Source: an uncultured Muribaculaceae bacterium | GTDB lineage: Bacteria > Bacteroidota > Bacteroidia > Bacteroidales > Muribaculaceae | Direction of reading: 5' to 3' | Assembly (NCBI GenBank): GCA_910578365.1 | Contig: CAJTRC010000015.1 | Span: forward strand, 1 to 35,992 | Length of the DNA: 35,992 nt | In this document: positions 15,468 to 23,697 of the stretch, one piece after another | Layout of the letters: the number at the start of each line of letters is the position of its first letter | How positions within the stretch are numbered: the stretch's first letter is position 1 | Program-made: the position numbers and the translations under genes | Notes under the pieces: generated by a model | The model's database searches: none | Seen by the model: the letters and a program-made list of their open reading frames with translations, nothing else | What the model was told of the DNA's origin: nothing

Positions 15468-17594
15468 TTACTTGATGAGATCCACACGGCCCTGACATTC
15501 GGTAAGAACGTTCTTGGCGATGGAGTTCGATACTTCTGCGTAGTGAGAGAAGGTCATGGTGCTGGTTGCACGGCCCGAGGTGATAGTACGGAGGGCAGTC
15601 ACATAACCGAACATTTCGGCCAGAGGAGCTTTTGCCTTTACTACACGGGCACCGCTGCGGCTGGTTTCCATGCCTTCTACCTGGCCACGGCGCTTGTTGA
15701 GGTCGGAGATTACGTCACCCATCGATTCTTCGGGGGTAACTACCTCAATCTTCATAATAGGTTCAAGCAGTACGGGGCCGGCCTTTTCGCTGGCTTTCTT
15801 GAATGCCTGGATTGCGCAGAGTTCGAACGACAGCTGGTCAGAGTCAACCGGGTGGAACGAACCGTCAATTACAGTCACTTTCAGCTGCTCTACGGGGAAG
15901 CCGGCGAGGATACCGTTCTTCATGGCAGTCTGGAAGCCCTTCTGAATCGAGGGGATGAATTCCTTGGGAATGTTACCGCCTTTAACTTCGTCTACAAACT
16001 GCAGGCCGCCTTCGAATCCTTCGTCGACGGGTTCTACGCGTACGATAATGTCGGCGAACTTACCACGGCCACCGGTCTGCTTCTTGAATACTTCGCGGAG
16101 CTCAACGGGCTTGGTGATGGTTTCCTTGTAAGTAACCTGGGGACGGCCCTGGTTACATTCAACTTTGAATTCACGACGCAGACGGTCAATGATAATATCG
16201 AGGTGGAGCTCACCCATACCCGAGATAACGGTCTGGCCGGTTTCTTCGTTGGTTTCAACGCGGAAGGTGGGGTCCTCTTCAGCAAGCTTCTGCAGACCGA
16301 CTCCGAGTTTATCGAGGTCTTTCTGAGTTTTGGGCTCAACTGCGATACCGATAACGGGATCGGGGAATTCCATAGCTTCGAGTACGATTGGAGCGTCTTC
16401 GGCGCAGAGGGTATCACCGGTACGAATATCCTTGAAACCTACACCGGCACCGATATCACCGCAGGTGATAGAGTCCTTGGGGTTCTGCTTGTTGGAGTGC
16501 ATCTGGAACAGACGGCTGATGCGTTCTTTCTTGCCCGAACGGCTGTTGAGAACGTACGAACCGGCGTTGATATCACCCGAGTAAACGCGGAAGAAGCACA
16601 GACGGCCTACATAGGGGTCGGTGGCAATCTTGAATGCGAGAGCACACATAGGTGCGTCGCTCGAGGGTTCGCGGGTAACGATTTCTTCGCTGTTGTCCAC
16701 TGCGTGTCCTTCTACAGCACCGGCATCGGTGGGGCAAGGCAGGAATGCGCAGACTGCATCAAGCAGGCACTGTACGCCTTTGTTCTTGAACGAAGAGCCC
16801 AGAATCATAGGTACAACTTCCATCGAGAGGGTAGCCTTGCGGATAGCGCTCTTGATTTCGTCGATGGTGATTGTGCTGGGATCGTCGAAATATTTTGCCA
16901 TGAGATCGTCGTCGAATTCGGCAACCTTCTCGAGCATTTTGTCGCGCCACTCTTCGGCTTCAGCCTGGAGCGATGCGGGGATTTCCTCTATGCTGTAGTC
17001 GGCACCCATGGTTTCGTCGTGCCAGAAGATGGCCTTCATCTGAATGAGGTCGACAACGCCCTTGAAAGTTTCCTCGGCGCCGATAGGAATCTGAATGGGG
17101 CAGGGATTTGCTCCGAGCACATCCTTGAGCTGGCGTACTACTTCGAAGAAGTTAGCACCCGAGCGGTCCATCTTGTTTACGTAGCCGATACGGGGAACGT
17201 TGTATTTGTCGGCCTGACGCCATACGGTTTCAGACTGGGGTTCAACACCGCCTACGGCGCAGAAAGTAGCTACAGCGCCGTCAAGGATACGAAGCGAACG
17301 TTCAACTTCAACGGTGAAGTCAACGTGTCCCGGGGTGTCAATAAGGTTGATTTTGTATTTCTCGTCGTTGTACTTCCAGAAAGTGGTAGTAGCAGCGGAG
17401 GTGATAGTGATACCGCGCTCCTGTTCCTGCTCCATCCAGTCCATGGTGGCGGCACCATCGTGAACCTCACCGATTTTGTGGGTCAGACCGGTATAGAAGA
17501 GGATACGTTCAGACGTAGTGGTCTTACCGGCATCGATGTGAGCCATAATGCCGATATTGCGGGTATATTTAAGTAATTCGTCGGATTTAGCCAT
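15468..17594 (-). CDS. fusA: Elongation factor G
   Basis: The 708-residue GTPase is EF-G, which drives tRNA-mRNA translocation and, with RRF, ribosome recycling. The G domain shows the P-loop AHIDAGKTT (residues 18-26), RGITITSAA, DTPGHVDF and NKMD motifs in order. Domain II, domain III (VETNEETGQTVISGMGELHL), domain IV (VTYKETITKPVELREVFKKQ, ending in the loop near IDGSFHPVDSDQLSFE) and domain V (EPIMKIEVVTPEESMGDVIS) follow. Length is typical of a canonical FusA. It lies 42 bases after rpsG. Confidence 0.98.
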   Translation of the reverse strand: MAKSDELLKYTRNIGIMAHIDAGKTTTSERILFYTGLTHKIGEVHDGAATMDWMEQEQERGITITSAATTTFWKYNDEKYKINLIDTPGHVDFTVEVERSLRILDGAVATFCAVGGVEPQSETVWRQADKYNVPRIGYVNKMDRSGANFFEVVRQLKDVLGANPCPIQIPIGAEETFKGVVDLIQMKAIFWHDETMGADYSIEEIPASLQAEAEEWRDKMLEKVAEFDDDLMAKYFDDPSTITIDEIKSAIRKATLSMEVVPMILGSSFKNKGVQCLLDAVCAFLPCPTDAGAVEGHAVDNSEEIVTREPSSDAPMCALAFKIATDPYVGRLCFFRVYSGDINAGSYVLNSRSGKKERISRLFQMHSNKQNPKDSITCGDIGAGVGFKDIRTGDTLCAEDAPIVLEAMEFPDPVIGIAVEPKTQKDLDKLGVGLQKLAEEDPTFRVETNEETGQTVISGMGELHLDIIIDRLRREFKVECNQGRPQVTYKETITKPVELREVFKKQTGGRGKFADIIVRVEPVDEGFEGGLQFVDEVKGGNIPKEFIPSIQKGFQTAMKNGILAGFPVEQLKVTVIDGSFHPVDSDQLSFELCAIQAFKKASEKAGPVLLEPIMKIEVVTPEESMGDVISDLNKRRGQVEGMETSRSGARVVKAKAPLAEMFGYVTALRTITSGRATSTMTFSHYAEVSNSIAKNVLTECQGRVDLIK

Positions 17595-17636
17595 TTTATT
17601 TTCCTTGCTTGGATGTCTGAATCAATGAATAATAAA

Positions 17637-18113
17637 TCAGAAACGGAAGTGTGCGAATGCGCGGTTGGCTTCAGCCATCTTGTGCATATCTTCCTTACGC
17701 TTGAATGCGCCGCCCTGGTCGTTGAAAGCGTCGACGATTTCAGCAGCGAGCTTGTCAGCCATGGTCTTGCCGCCGCGTTTGCGGGCGTAGAGAATAAGGT
17801 TCTTCATTGAAATAGACTCCTTACGGTCGGGTCGAATTTCGGTAGGCACCTGGAAGGTAGCACCGCCAACACGACGCGACTTAACCTCCACCTGGGGAGT
17901 TACATTCTCAAGCGCCTTCTTCCAGATTTCGAGGGCGGTGAGCTCTTCGTTAGGGAGTTTGGACTTCACAGTCTCAAGTGCGTTATAGAAAATAGTGAAA
18001 GCAGTGTTTTTCTTGCCGTCATACATCAGGTGATTGACGAACTTAGTCACTCTCACATCGTTAAAAACGGGATCGGGGAGTACGAGCCGTTTTTTAGGCT
18101 TGGCTTTTCTCAT
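17637..18113 (-). CDS. rpsG: 30S ribosomal protein uS7
   Basis: This protein is uS7, which nucleates 30S head assembly and lies at the E site; in E. coli it represses the str operon by binding the rpsL-rpsG spacer. I chose ATG at 18113, giving 158 residues starting MRKAKPKKRLVLPDPVFNDV, the family's usual N-terminus. An in-frame ATG 29 codons upstream would add a non-conserved stretch read from the spacer, and is rejected. VTKFVNHLMYDGKKNTAF, VEVKSRRVGGATFQVPTEIR and AFNDQGGAFKRKEDMHKMAE are conserved blocks. The 196-base spacer before it carries two hairpins (separate entries). Confidence 0.96.
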   Translation of the reverse strand: MRKAKPKKRLVLPDPVFNDVRVTKFVNHLMYDGKKNTAFTIFYNALETVKSKLPNEELTALEIWKKALENVTPQVEVKSRRVGGATFQVPTEIRPDRKESISMKNLILYARKRGGKTMADKLAAEIVDAFNDQGGAFKRKEDMHKMAEANRAFAHFRF

Positions 18114-18170
18114 TAGTTTGTTTACAAGTTGTGTTTTTGAATGCTTGGTTGCTTGCAGCTTGTTATCTTC

Positions 18171-18193
18171 AGCCGCGTCCTCTGACGCCGGCT
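18171..18193 (-). promoter_or_regulatory. Hairpin in the rpsG leader
   Basis: On the minus strand AGCCGGCGTC, loop AGAG, GACGCGGCT forms a nine-pair GC-rich stem with a single bulged G, ending 57 bases before the rpsG start. Because E. coli uS7 binds the spacer between rpsL and rpsG, this is a plausible regulatory structure; the binding itself is inference. Confidence 0.5.
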
Positions 18194-18232
18194 TACTCAA
18201 CCATATTGCTTTTACAGCTTTTCAAGAATGTC

Positions 18233-18269
18233 AAAAACGAGATTTAATTTAAATTTTAAAAGAATCTCG
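18233..18269 (-). terminator. Terminator-like hairpin between rpsL and rpsG
   Basis: On the minus strand CGAGATT (18263-18269) and AATCTCG (18238-18244) form a seven-pair stem with an 18-base AT-rich loop that can pair further, and TTTTT follows directly. This resembles an intrinsic terminator in the middle of the str operon. It may give partial termination or attenuation after rpsL. The AT-rich upper part makes it weaker than the one after rplQ. Confidence 0.5.
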
Positions 18270-18309
18270 CGGTGCGTTGAGATAACTTCACCAGAGTCAC
18301 AGACTCCGA

Positions 18310-18699
18310 TTACTTCTTGGCTGCACCGGCCTTAGGACGCTTGGCACCGTATTTGGAGCGGCGCTGGGTACGATCCTTAACACCGCTGGTATCAAGGGTA
18401 CCGCGAACAATGTGGTAGCGTACACCGGGAAGGTCCTTTACACGACCGCCGCGTACAAGTACGATTGAGTGTTCCTGCAGGTTGTGACCTTCACCGGGGA
18501 TATAGGAGTTGACTTCCTTACCGTTGGTAAGACGAACACGAGCGACTTTACGCATAGCCGAGTTAGGCTTCTTAGGGGTAGTGGTGTAGACACGCACGCA
18601 CACACCACGACGCTGGGGACAGCTGTCGAGTGCAGGCGATTTGCTCTTGTCTTCCAGAGCCACACGTCCTTTTCTTACTAATTGCTGAATAGTAGGCAT
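18310..18699 (-). CDS. rpsL: 30S ribosomal protein uS12
   Basis: At 129 residues this is uS12, at the decoding centre. MPTIQQLVRKGRVALEDKSK, TPKKPNSAMRKVARVRLTNG and the PGEGHNLQEHSIVLVRGGRV loop with DLPGVRYHIVRG are fully conserved. Lysines are present at residues 43 and 44 (TTPKKPNS), the wild-type state at the position where streptomycin-resistance changes usually arise. It is the first gene of the cluster, about 140 bases downstream of a good promoter, and is followed by a small GAGTC/GACTC hairpin (18294-18306). Confidence 0.98.
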   Translation of the reverse strand: MPTIQQLVRKGRVALEDKSKSPALDSCPQRRGVCVRVYTTTPKKPNSAMRKVARVRLTNGKEVNSYIPGEGHNLQEHSIVLVRGGRVKDLPGVRYHIVRGTLDTSGVKDRTQRRSKYGAKRPKAGAAKK

Positions 18700-18783
18700 C
18701 TTAGTTTGTTTTGTTTTACTTTACTTTAGTTTTCTTATCTGTTTTGTATTGTTTCTTACGTTGAAACAGCGTACCGCACATCG

Positions 18784-18814
18784 AGCTATTGCTTTCATAC
18801 TCAAATGAATAGCT
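18784..18814 (-). promoter_or_regulatory. Hairpin in the rpsL 5' leader
   Basis: On the minus strand AGCTATT (18808-18814) and AATAGCT (18784-18790) are exact complements with a 17-base loop, about 85 bases before the rpsL start. It lies in the untranslated leader set by the promoter at 18849-18880. A role in controlling the operon is possible but unproven. Confidence 0.4.
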
Positions 18815-18848
18815 ATAAACTCTCGCGTGAATACCCTATTTTTCGGTG

Positions 18849-18880
18849 CAAAGATAGTAATTATTTTCCTAACTGCCAAA
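18849..18880 (-). promoter_or_regulatory. Promoter of the ribosomal protein cluster
   Basis: On the minus strand TTTG (18877-18880), 20 bases, then TATCTTTG (18849-18856) matches the Bacteroidetes sigma-ABfr consensus TTTG...TAnnTTTG exactly. Transcription should start near 18842, giving a leader of about 140 bases before rpsL. It is the only good promoter I see ahead of the cluster. Confidence 0.8.
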
Positions 18881-18933
18881 TATTTGCCGAGTTAAATTAA
18901 CTCTGAAAATTAATTCACAAATCAAGGCTTAGA

Positions 18934-19017
18934 CTTTCAAAAGCAATGCCTCGCAAAGTGTACATAGCCACAGAGAGGCATTCCTGCGCCGATGCGACAC
19001 AGAAACGCCTCTCTGCA
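18934..19017 (-). terminator. Hairpin region after the outer membrane barrel gene
   Basis: On the minus strand CAGAGAGGCGTTTCTG pairs with CAGGAATGCCTCTCTG (16 pairs, two of them G-U; about 18974-19017), but no U run follows. Farther on, GAGGCATT can pair instead with AATGCCTC of the second arm and is followed by GCTTTTG. The two folds are mutually exclusive. It probably ends transcripts from the barrel gene ahead of the rpsL promoter; efficiency is uncertain. The rest of the 18700-19035 gap holds the rpsL promoter and leader. Confidence 0.5.
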
Positions 19018-19035
19018 TTGTTTATCTGCCGGGGC

Positions 19036-21507
19036 TTACATGCCTCCGCCCGATGAGCCGCTCGCGCCCGAAGCGCTACGCCCGCCTACCATATCGTCGT
19101 TCGATACGCTGCGTGCGGTTTTCTTTACTATACTGTTCATTGAGCCAAAGCGGTAGCTGATACTGAGGCGCACGCCTTTCAAGTGCCTGATTGTCGACAC
19201 CATGCGTCCGGTATAGTCGCCGTTGGTGGTTATACTCGCCCACTGCCTGGTGCCGCGGCCTATGGGGTTAATAGCCTCCAGGCGCACGTTGAGCCGGTCT
19301 TCTTTCAGGAAGCTGCGCCCAAGCGATATAGTCCACACGGCGCGATTCGAAAAGCGGCCTACATCGTTGTAGCTGTAAACATCCGAGGGCTTTGAGCTGA
19401 ACATAAACATGCCCAGCTGAGCGCTGAGTTTCCACGGCAGTTTATGACTGTAGCGTCCATAGAAGAAGGGTGTCCAGCGCGATAGTTCGAGCTTGGCTCC
19501 TTCGATGTCCGGCTGCGTAAAACGGGTATATGCAAGTCCGGCATTGCCCATCAGGGTAATTTTATCGGTTATCGACCACTGGAAGAATCCGCTGAAATTC
19601 AGATTGCGCGCATGACCGATGTTATAGTATGTACTTACCATGCGATTATCCTCGAGGTAGTTTACTCCGGCTATACCGTTATTGGATAATTCGTAGTCGA
19701 CACTGAAATTGCAGTTGAACTTACGCGCTATATACATATAGGTGAGCTTGAGCGAGTGGTGCATGGCCGAACTCAGGTCGGGATTGCCGAAATTCATGCT
19801 GTTGGGGGTTTCGTTTACCGCCGGATTGAGGAAGTTGATGCCTGGCCGGTTGATTCGGGCGGCATAATTGAACGCAAGCGAATTTGCATCGTTGATTTGC
19901 CATGATGCGGCAGCCGACGGCACTAAATCATTTAGGTTGCTGCTATAGGCATTGTCGCCGTCTTTTTCTTCAGCCTTGAGGTGCGAATACTCATAGCGGA
20001 GGCCTGCGCGCAAACCTACTTTGCCAAGTTTAACCGAGTACTGGGCATAGAGGGCTGCCACATCAGTGATGTGCGAGAAGTCAACATCTTCCTCGCGCGA
20101 ACCTATATAATCATAGTGCGACAGCGAGTGATTACGACGTATAATGGCTTTTGCACCGAGCTCAATGCTATGAATTTTTGCGAAGGGCTTGGTCCAGTCG
20201 AACTGAAAGGTGTGTTCGATAAATTTCAAATCCGACTTCATTTTTATTCCTGAGTAATCAACCGACATATTCACAAGGTCTGTGTACTCGGTATCGGTGT
20301 TGTTGTGATTTTTGTTTGTCGATACCTGATAGCCGATATTAATCATTTCGCCCGGATTGCGCATCAGATGCTGGTAGTTGACCGAGGCATCGATGTCGAA
20401 ATACGATGTACTCGGCACAGTGTAATTGCTGTTATAGCTGTAGATGGGACTACCGTCGGGCGCTGTCATGCTGTCGCTGCCGGTGCCCTTGGAATTGAAT
20501 CCATAATAGAAGCCGTTGAATTCGGCGGTGAACAGGTTGAGCGAGTCGAGTTCAAACGAGGCCTCGCCGCCGAAATAACCCATGTTGCCTTTCGAAAGGC
20601 TATGGCTGTGACTGCTGGTGGTATTGCCGTTGTCGTACGTCATCTCCGAAAAGCTTTCCTCCTCGCGGTCTTTATGATTTAAATTACGGTAGCCGCCGTA
20701 AACCGAGAAGGCAACCTTGTCGATTTGCGTATTGAACCACAGATTGGCACCGGGTATTAGATTTTTGTTTGAAATCTCAAGCCCCACGTTGCCCATCACA
20801 CCTTTGATCACAAGGTCGTCCAAGGTTACAATGTTCAGTATGGCTCCTACCCCTTCGGCATCGTACTTTGCGCCGGGTTCGGTAATGACTTCGATTCGTT
20901 TTATCATCGAGGCCGGAATGGCTTTGAATATATCCTTGGCGTTGTTCGAATAGCTTTTCGACGGGCGGCCATTTTTATAAACCTGAAAATTCGACGACCC
21001 ATTAACTGTAATAGTACCATCGGAATCTACGGCCACCATCGGAACTTTGCGCAACATGTCGGAAAGATTACTGGTCGGAGCCTCGGCATCAGCCTGGACG
21101 TCGTAGCCTACACGGTCAATCTCTTTGGTTACGAGCGGTTTCTGGGCCACCACCTCGAGTTCACCGAGAGTATTCTCCGCTTCGTCCATTGATATTGTGC
21201 CGAGATCCACATCATCGGCGGCGTTGCGGACGGTAAAGTCAACATGCTTGTCAGCAGCTCCTACATAAGAGAGGTGCAGTGTGTATTTTCCGGCCTTGGC
21301 CAGTGTGGTGCTGATATCTCCGTCGGCACCTGCGGTACCGGCTTTGACAGCCTTGGTGGTGTCGGACTGAAGATAAATGTGGTAGGTGGCAAAAGCCTGA
21401 GGCTCGCCCTGAGCATCGGTTACCTTGCCGCTGAGCTTAAAAGCATATGCGCCCGCCGGCAACACGAGGATTGCAAGCGCCGTAAGCGCTTTTCGGAATG
21501 CAGACAT
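19036..21507 (-). CDS. Outer membrane beta-barrel protein, TonB-dependent-receptor-like
   Basis: The 823-residue protein starts with a signal peptide (LTALAILVLPAGAYAF). Residues about 24-105 form a carboxypeptidase-regulatory-like beta-sandwich (LSGKVTDAQGEPQAFATYHI), and about 110-235 a plug-like domain (PTSNLSDMLRKVPMVAVDSD, IKRIEVITEPGAKYDAEGVG). The remainder is a barrel with alternating aromatic strands, of the outer membrane beta-barrel family related to TonB-dependent receptors. I see no clear TonB box and no SusD partner nearby, so a substrate cannot be named. The C-terminal tail is Gly/Ser-rich (GASGSSGGGM). It is a single-gene unit between rpsA and rpsL. Confidence 0.85.
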   Translation of the reverse strand: MSAFRKALTALAILVLPAGAYAFKLSGKVTDAQGEPQAFATYHIYLQSDTTKAVKAGTAGADGDISTTLAKAGKYTLHLSYVGAADKHVDFTVRNAADDVDLGTISMDEAENTLGELEVVAQKPLVTKEIDRVGYDVQADAEAPTSNLSDMLRKVPMVAVDSDGTITVNGSSNFQVYKNGRPSKSYSNNAKDIFKAIPASMIKRIEVITEPGAKYDAEGVGAILNIVTLDDLVIKGVMGNVGLEISNKNLIPGANLWFNTQIDKVAFSVYGGYRNLNHKDREEESFSEMTYDNGNTTSSHSHSLSKGNMGYFGGEASFELDSLNLFTAEFNGFYYGFNSKGTGSDSMTAPDGSPIYSYNSNYTVPSTSYFDIDASVNYQHLMRNPGEMINIGYQVSTNKNHNNTDTEYTDLVNMSVDYSGIKMKSDLKFIEHTFQFDWTKPFAKIHSIELGAKAIIRRNHSLSHYDYIGSREEDVDFSHITDVAALYAQYSVKLGKVGLRAGLRYEYSHLKAEEKDGDNAYSSNLNDLVPSAAASWQINDANSLAFNYAARINRPGINFLNPAVNETPNSMNFGNPDLSSAMHHSLKLTYMYIARKFNCNFSVDYELSNNGIAGVNYLEDNRMVSTYYNIGHARNLNFSGFFQWSITDKITLMGNAGLAYTRFTQPDIEGAKLELSRWTPFFYGRYSHKLPWKLSAQLGMFMFSSKPSDVYSYNDVGRFSNRAVWTISLGRSFLKEDRLNVRLEAINPIGRGTRQWASITTNGDYTGRMVSTIRHLKGVRLSISYRFGSMNSIVKKTARSVSNDDMVGGRSASGASGSSGGGM

Positions 21508-21670
21508 AATGTGTCGTTAAATTAATAGTTTGGAAACGTAATTATTTGATTGTAGATTGTAGATTAAGTGCCGCACCTGTGCAACACCTATAGTATGACG
21601 CATTCGCCAGTCAAAAGTTACACCCTACCGGTTAAAATATGTGAAAAAATTATGTACATCGTCTGACATC
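21508..21670. other. Upstream region of the barrel gene
   Basis: Non-coding. I see no convincing consensus promoter; TAACTTTTG on the minus strand (21614-21622) resembles the -7 box with one extra base but lacks a TTTG at the right distance. A TGTAGAT pair of direct repeats lies at about 21551-21564. Confidence 0.3.
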
Positions 21671-21735
21671 CGACGGCCTCCCGCCGTCGCAACTACGAAA
21701 AAACGGCCGCACCCGCGAGGGTACAGCCGTTTTTA
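21671..21735 (-). terminator. Terminator after rpsA with a second hairpin
   Basis: On the minus strand AAAACGGC...ACCC, loop, GGGT...GCCGTTTTTT (21698-21735) is a classic intrinsic terminator, 18 bases after the rpsA stop. A second perfect stem CGACGGC/GCCGTCG with a five-base loop (21671-21689) follows immediately, a possible backup. Both are direct observations. Confidence 0.85.
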
Positions 21736-21753
21736 TAGTTATACATGGAAAAA

Positions 21754-23529
21754 TTACTTCGAGAGTTTTTCCTTGAGAGCAGCGAGAGCCTCGAGGTCGC
21801 CGAGAGTGGTCTTTTCCAGAGGAGCCTGTACGGGAGCCTCTTCGCGGGGAGCCTTGGGAGCGCGCTTAGCCTTACGTTCAGCAGCCTTTTCGGCACGAAC
21901 TTCGTCTTCGAAGATACGGCTGTGCGAAAGGATGATGCGCTTGCTGTCCTTGTTGAATTCGATAACCTTGAAGTTGAGCTTTTCATCAACCTTGGCTGTA
22001 GTACCGTCTTCCTTAACCAGGTGCTTGGGAGTTGCGAAACCTTCAACACCATAGGGCAGAGCTACAACAGCGCCCTTGTCGAGCATCTCTACGATAGTAC
22101 CTTCGTGTACCGAACCAACGGTGAATACAGTCTGGAATACATCCCAGGGATTTTCTTCGAGCTGCTTGTGGCCGAGGCTCAGGCGACGGTTGTCCTTGTC
22201 GATAGCGAGAACTTCAACCTCGATGTCGGCACCAATCTGAGTAAATTCGCTTGGATGTTTGATTTTCTTGGTCCAGCTGAGGTCGCTGATGTGGATAAGA
22301 CCATCAACACCTTCTTCGATTTCAACGAATACGCCGAAGTTGGTGAAGTTGCGAACCTTTGCTGTGTGGCGCGAACCAAGGGGATACTTGGTTTCGATAT
22401 TTTCCCAGGGGTCGTTCTTGAGCTGCTTGATGCCGAGGCTCATCTTACGTTCCTCGCGGTCGAGGGTAAGAATAACGGCTTCAACTTCGTCGCCAACCTT
22501 CATGAAGTCCTGAGCGCTGCGGAGGTGCTGCGACCACGACATTTCGCTTACGTGAATCAGACCTTCCACACCGGGAGCAATCTCGAGGAATGCGCCGTAA
22601 TCGGCCATAACAACTACGCGGCCCTTAACGTGGTCACCCACCTTGAGGTCGGCGCTGAGGGCATCCCATGGATGGGGATGGAGCTGCTTCAGACCAAGAG
22701 CTATGCGCTTCTTTTCGTCATCGAAGTCGAGGATAACCACGTTGAGCTTCTGGTCGAGCTCAACCACTTCGCTCGGGTGGCTTACGCGGCCCCAGCTGAG
22801 GTCAGTGATGTGGATAAGACCGTCGACACCGCCGAGGTCGATGAACACACCGTAGCTGGTGATGTTCTTGACGGTACCTTCGAGTACCTGGCCCTTTTCG
22901 AGCTTGCTGATGATTTCGCGCTTCTGCTGTTCGAGTTCGGCCTCGATGAGAGCTTTGTGCGAAACAACAACATTTTTGAATTCTTCGTTGATCTTGACCA
23001 CCTTGAATTCCATGGTCTTGCCAACGAACATATCGTAGTCGCGGATGGGCTTAACGTCAATCTGCGAACCGGGGAGGAAGGCTTCGATGCCGAATACATC
23101 GACAATCATGCCGCCCTTGGTACGGCACTTGATAAAGCCTTTGATAATTTCATCGTTAGCGAGGGCGGCATTGATGCGTTCCCAGCTGCGGGAAGCACGA
23201 GCCTTACGGTGAGACAGGATGAGCTGGCCCTTCTTGTCTTCCTGGTTTTCGATGAACACTTCAACTACGTCGCCAACCTTGATGTCGGGGTTGTAGCGGA
23301 ATTCGTTCATGGGGATGATACCGTCAGACTTGTAGCCGATGTTAACCACAGCCTCACGCTTGTTGAGGGCGATGATGGTACCTTCGATTACGTCTTTGTC
23401 CTTAACGGTGTTGAGCGACTCGTCGTAAGTTTTGGTGAGTTCCTCACGGGATTTTTCACCAGCGGTTTCGCCGTTTTCGTAGGCGTCCCAGTCGAAATCT
23501 TCGACGGGCGAGTTTTTGAGTTCAGTCAT
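21754..23529 (-). CDS. rpsA: 30S ribosomal protein bS1
   Basis: At 591 residues this is ribosomal protein S1, the mRNA-binding protein on the 30S platform. Six S1 (OB-fold) repeats are visible in order: GTIIALNKREAVVNIGYKSD, GFIKCRTKGGMIVDVFGIEA, GTVKNITSYGVFIDLGGVDG, GRVVVMADYGAFLEIAPGVE, AKVRNFTNFGVFVEIEEGVD and GTIVEMLDKGAVVALPYGVE. A charged, Ala/Lys/Glu-rich C-terminal tail of about 50 residues follows. Bacteroidetes mRNAs lack Shine-Dalgarno sequences, so S1 and A-rich leaders probably matter more for initiation. It has its own consensus promoter and terminator. Confidence 0.97.
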   Translation of the reverse strand: MTELKNSPVEDFDWDAYENGETAGEKSREELTKTYDESLNTVKDKDVIEGTIIALNKREAVVNIGYKSDGIIPMNEFRYNPDIKVGDVVEVFIENQEDKKGQLILSHRKARASRSWERINAALANDEIIKGFIKCRTKGGMIVDVFGIEAFLPGSQIDVKPIRDYDMFVGKTMEFKVVKINEEFKNVVVSHKALIEAELEQQKREIISKLEKGQVLEGTVKNITSYGVFIDLGGVDGLIHITDLSWGRVSHPSEVVELDQKLNVVILDFDDEKKRIALGLKQLHPHPWDALSADLKVGDHVKGRVVVMADYGAFLEIAPGVEGLIHVSEMSWSQHLRSAQDFMKVGDEVEAVILTLDREERKMSLGIKQLKNDPWENIETKYPLGSRHTAKVRNFTNFGVFVEIEEGVDGLIHISDLSWTKKIKHPSEFTQIGADIEVEVLAIDKDNRRLSLGHKQLEENPWDVFQTVFTVGSVHEGTIVEMLDKGAVVALPYGVEGFATPKHLVKEDGTTAKVDEKLNFKVIEFNKDSKRIILSHSRIFEDEVRAEKAAERKAKRAPKAPREEAPVQAPLEKTTLGDLEALAALKEKLSK

Positions 23530-23595
23530 TTAAAAAGTTAATAAATATGGTTAATTATGTTCAGACGTGCGCGCGAAGCGCACGCCAATGTGGCG

Positions 23596-23626
23596 CAAAG
23601 TTACAACTTTTTGTCCGATTTTCAAA
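23596..23626 (-). promoter_or_regulatory. rpsA promoter
   Basis: On the minus strand TTTG (23623-23626), a 19-base spacer and TAACTTTG (23596-23603) match the Bacteroidetes consensus exactly. Transcription would start about 60 bases before the rpsA ATG. Confidence 0.8.
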
Positions 23627-23643
23627 AAGTTAGGCTATAATTT

Positions 23644-23672
23644 TTTGAAAAAACAATTTTTTCGTATTTTTG
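23644..23672 (+). promoter_or_regulatory. Promoter of the GlmU-like gene
   Basis: TATTTTTG at 23665-23672 matches the -7 box, with TTTG at 23644-23647. The 17-base spacer is a little short. The ATG follows 26 bases after the -7 box, so the untranslated leader is very short. It stands back to back with the rpsA promoter. Confidence 0.6.
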
Positions 23673-23697
23673 CATCGTTATTTTCTATCACATACTT

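Noticed and set aside
15543..17576. A 677-codon open frame on the plus strand
   Set aside because: It is antisense to fusA, whose motifs are complete; the translated sequence has no recognisable domain and reflects codon bias of the real gene.
18114..18200. A 29-residue N-terminal extension of uS7
   Set aside because: The family begins at MRKAKP-like sequence, the extension is not conserved in type, and it would be read through a regulatory hairpin.
21745..23541. A 598-codon open frame on the plus strand
   Set aside because: It lies opposite rpsA with its six S1 repeats; the frame is a shadow of GC-rich third positions.
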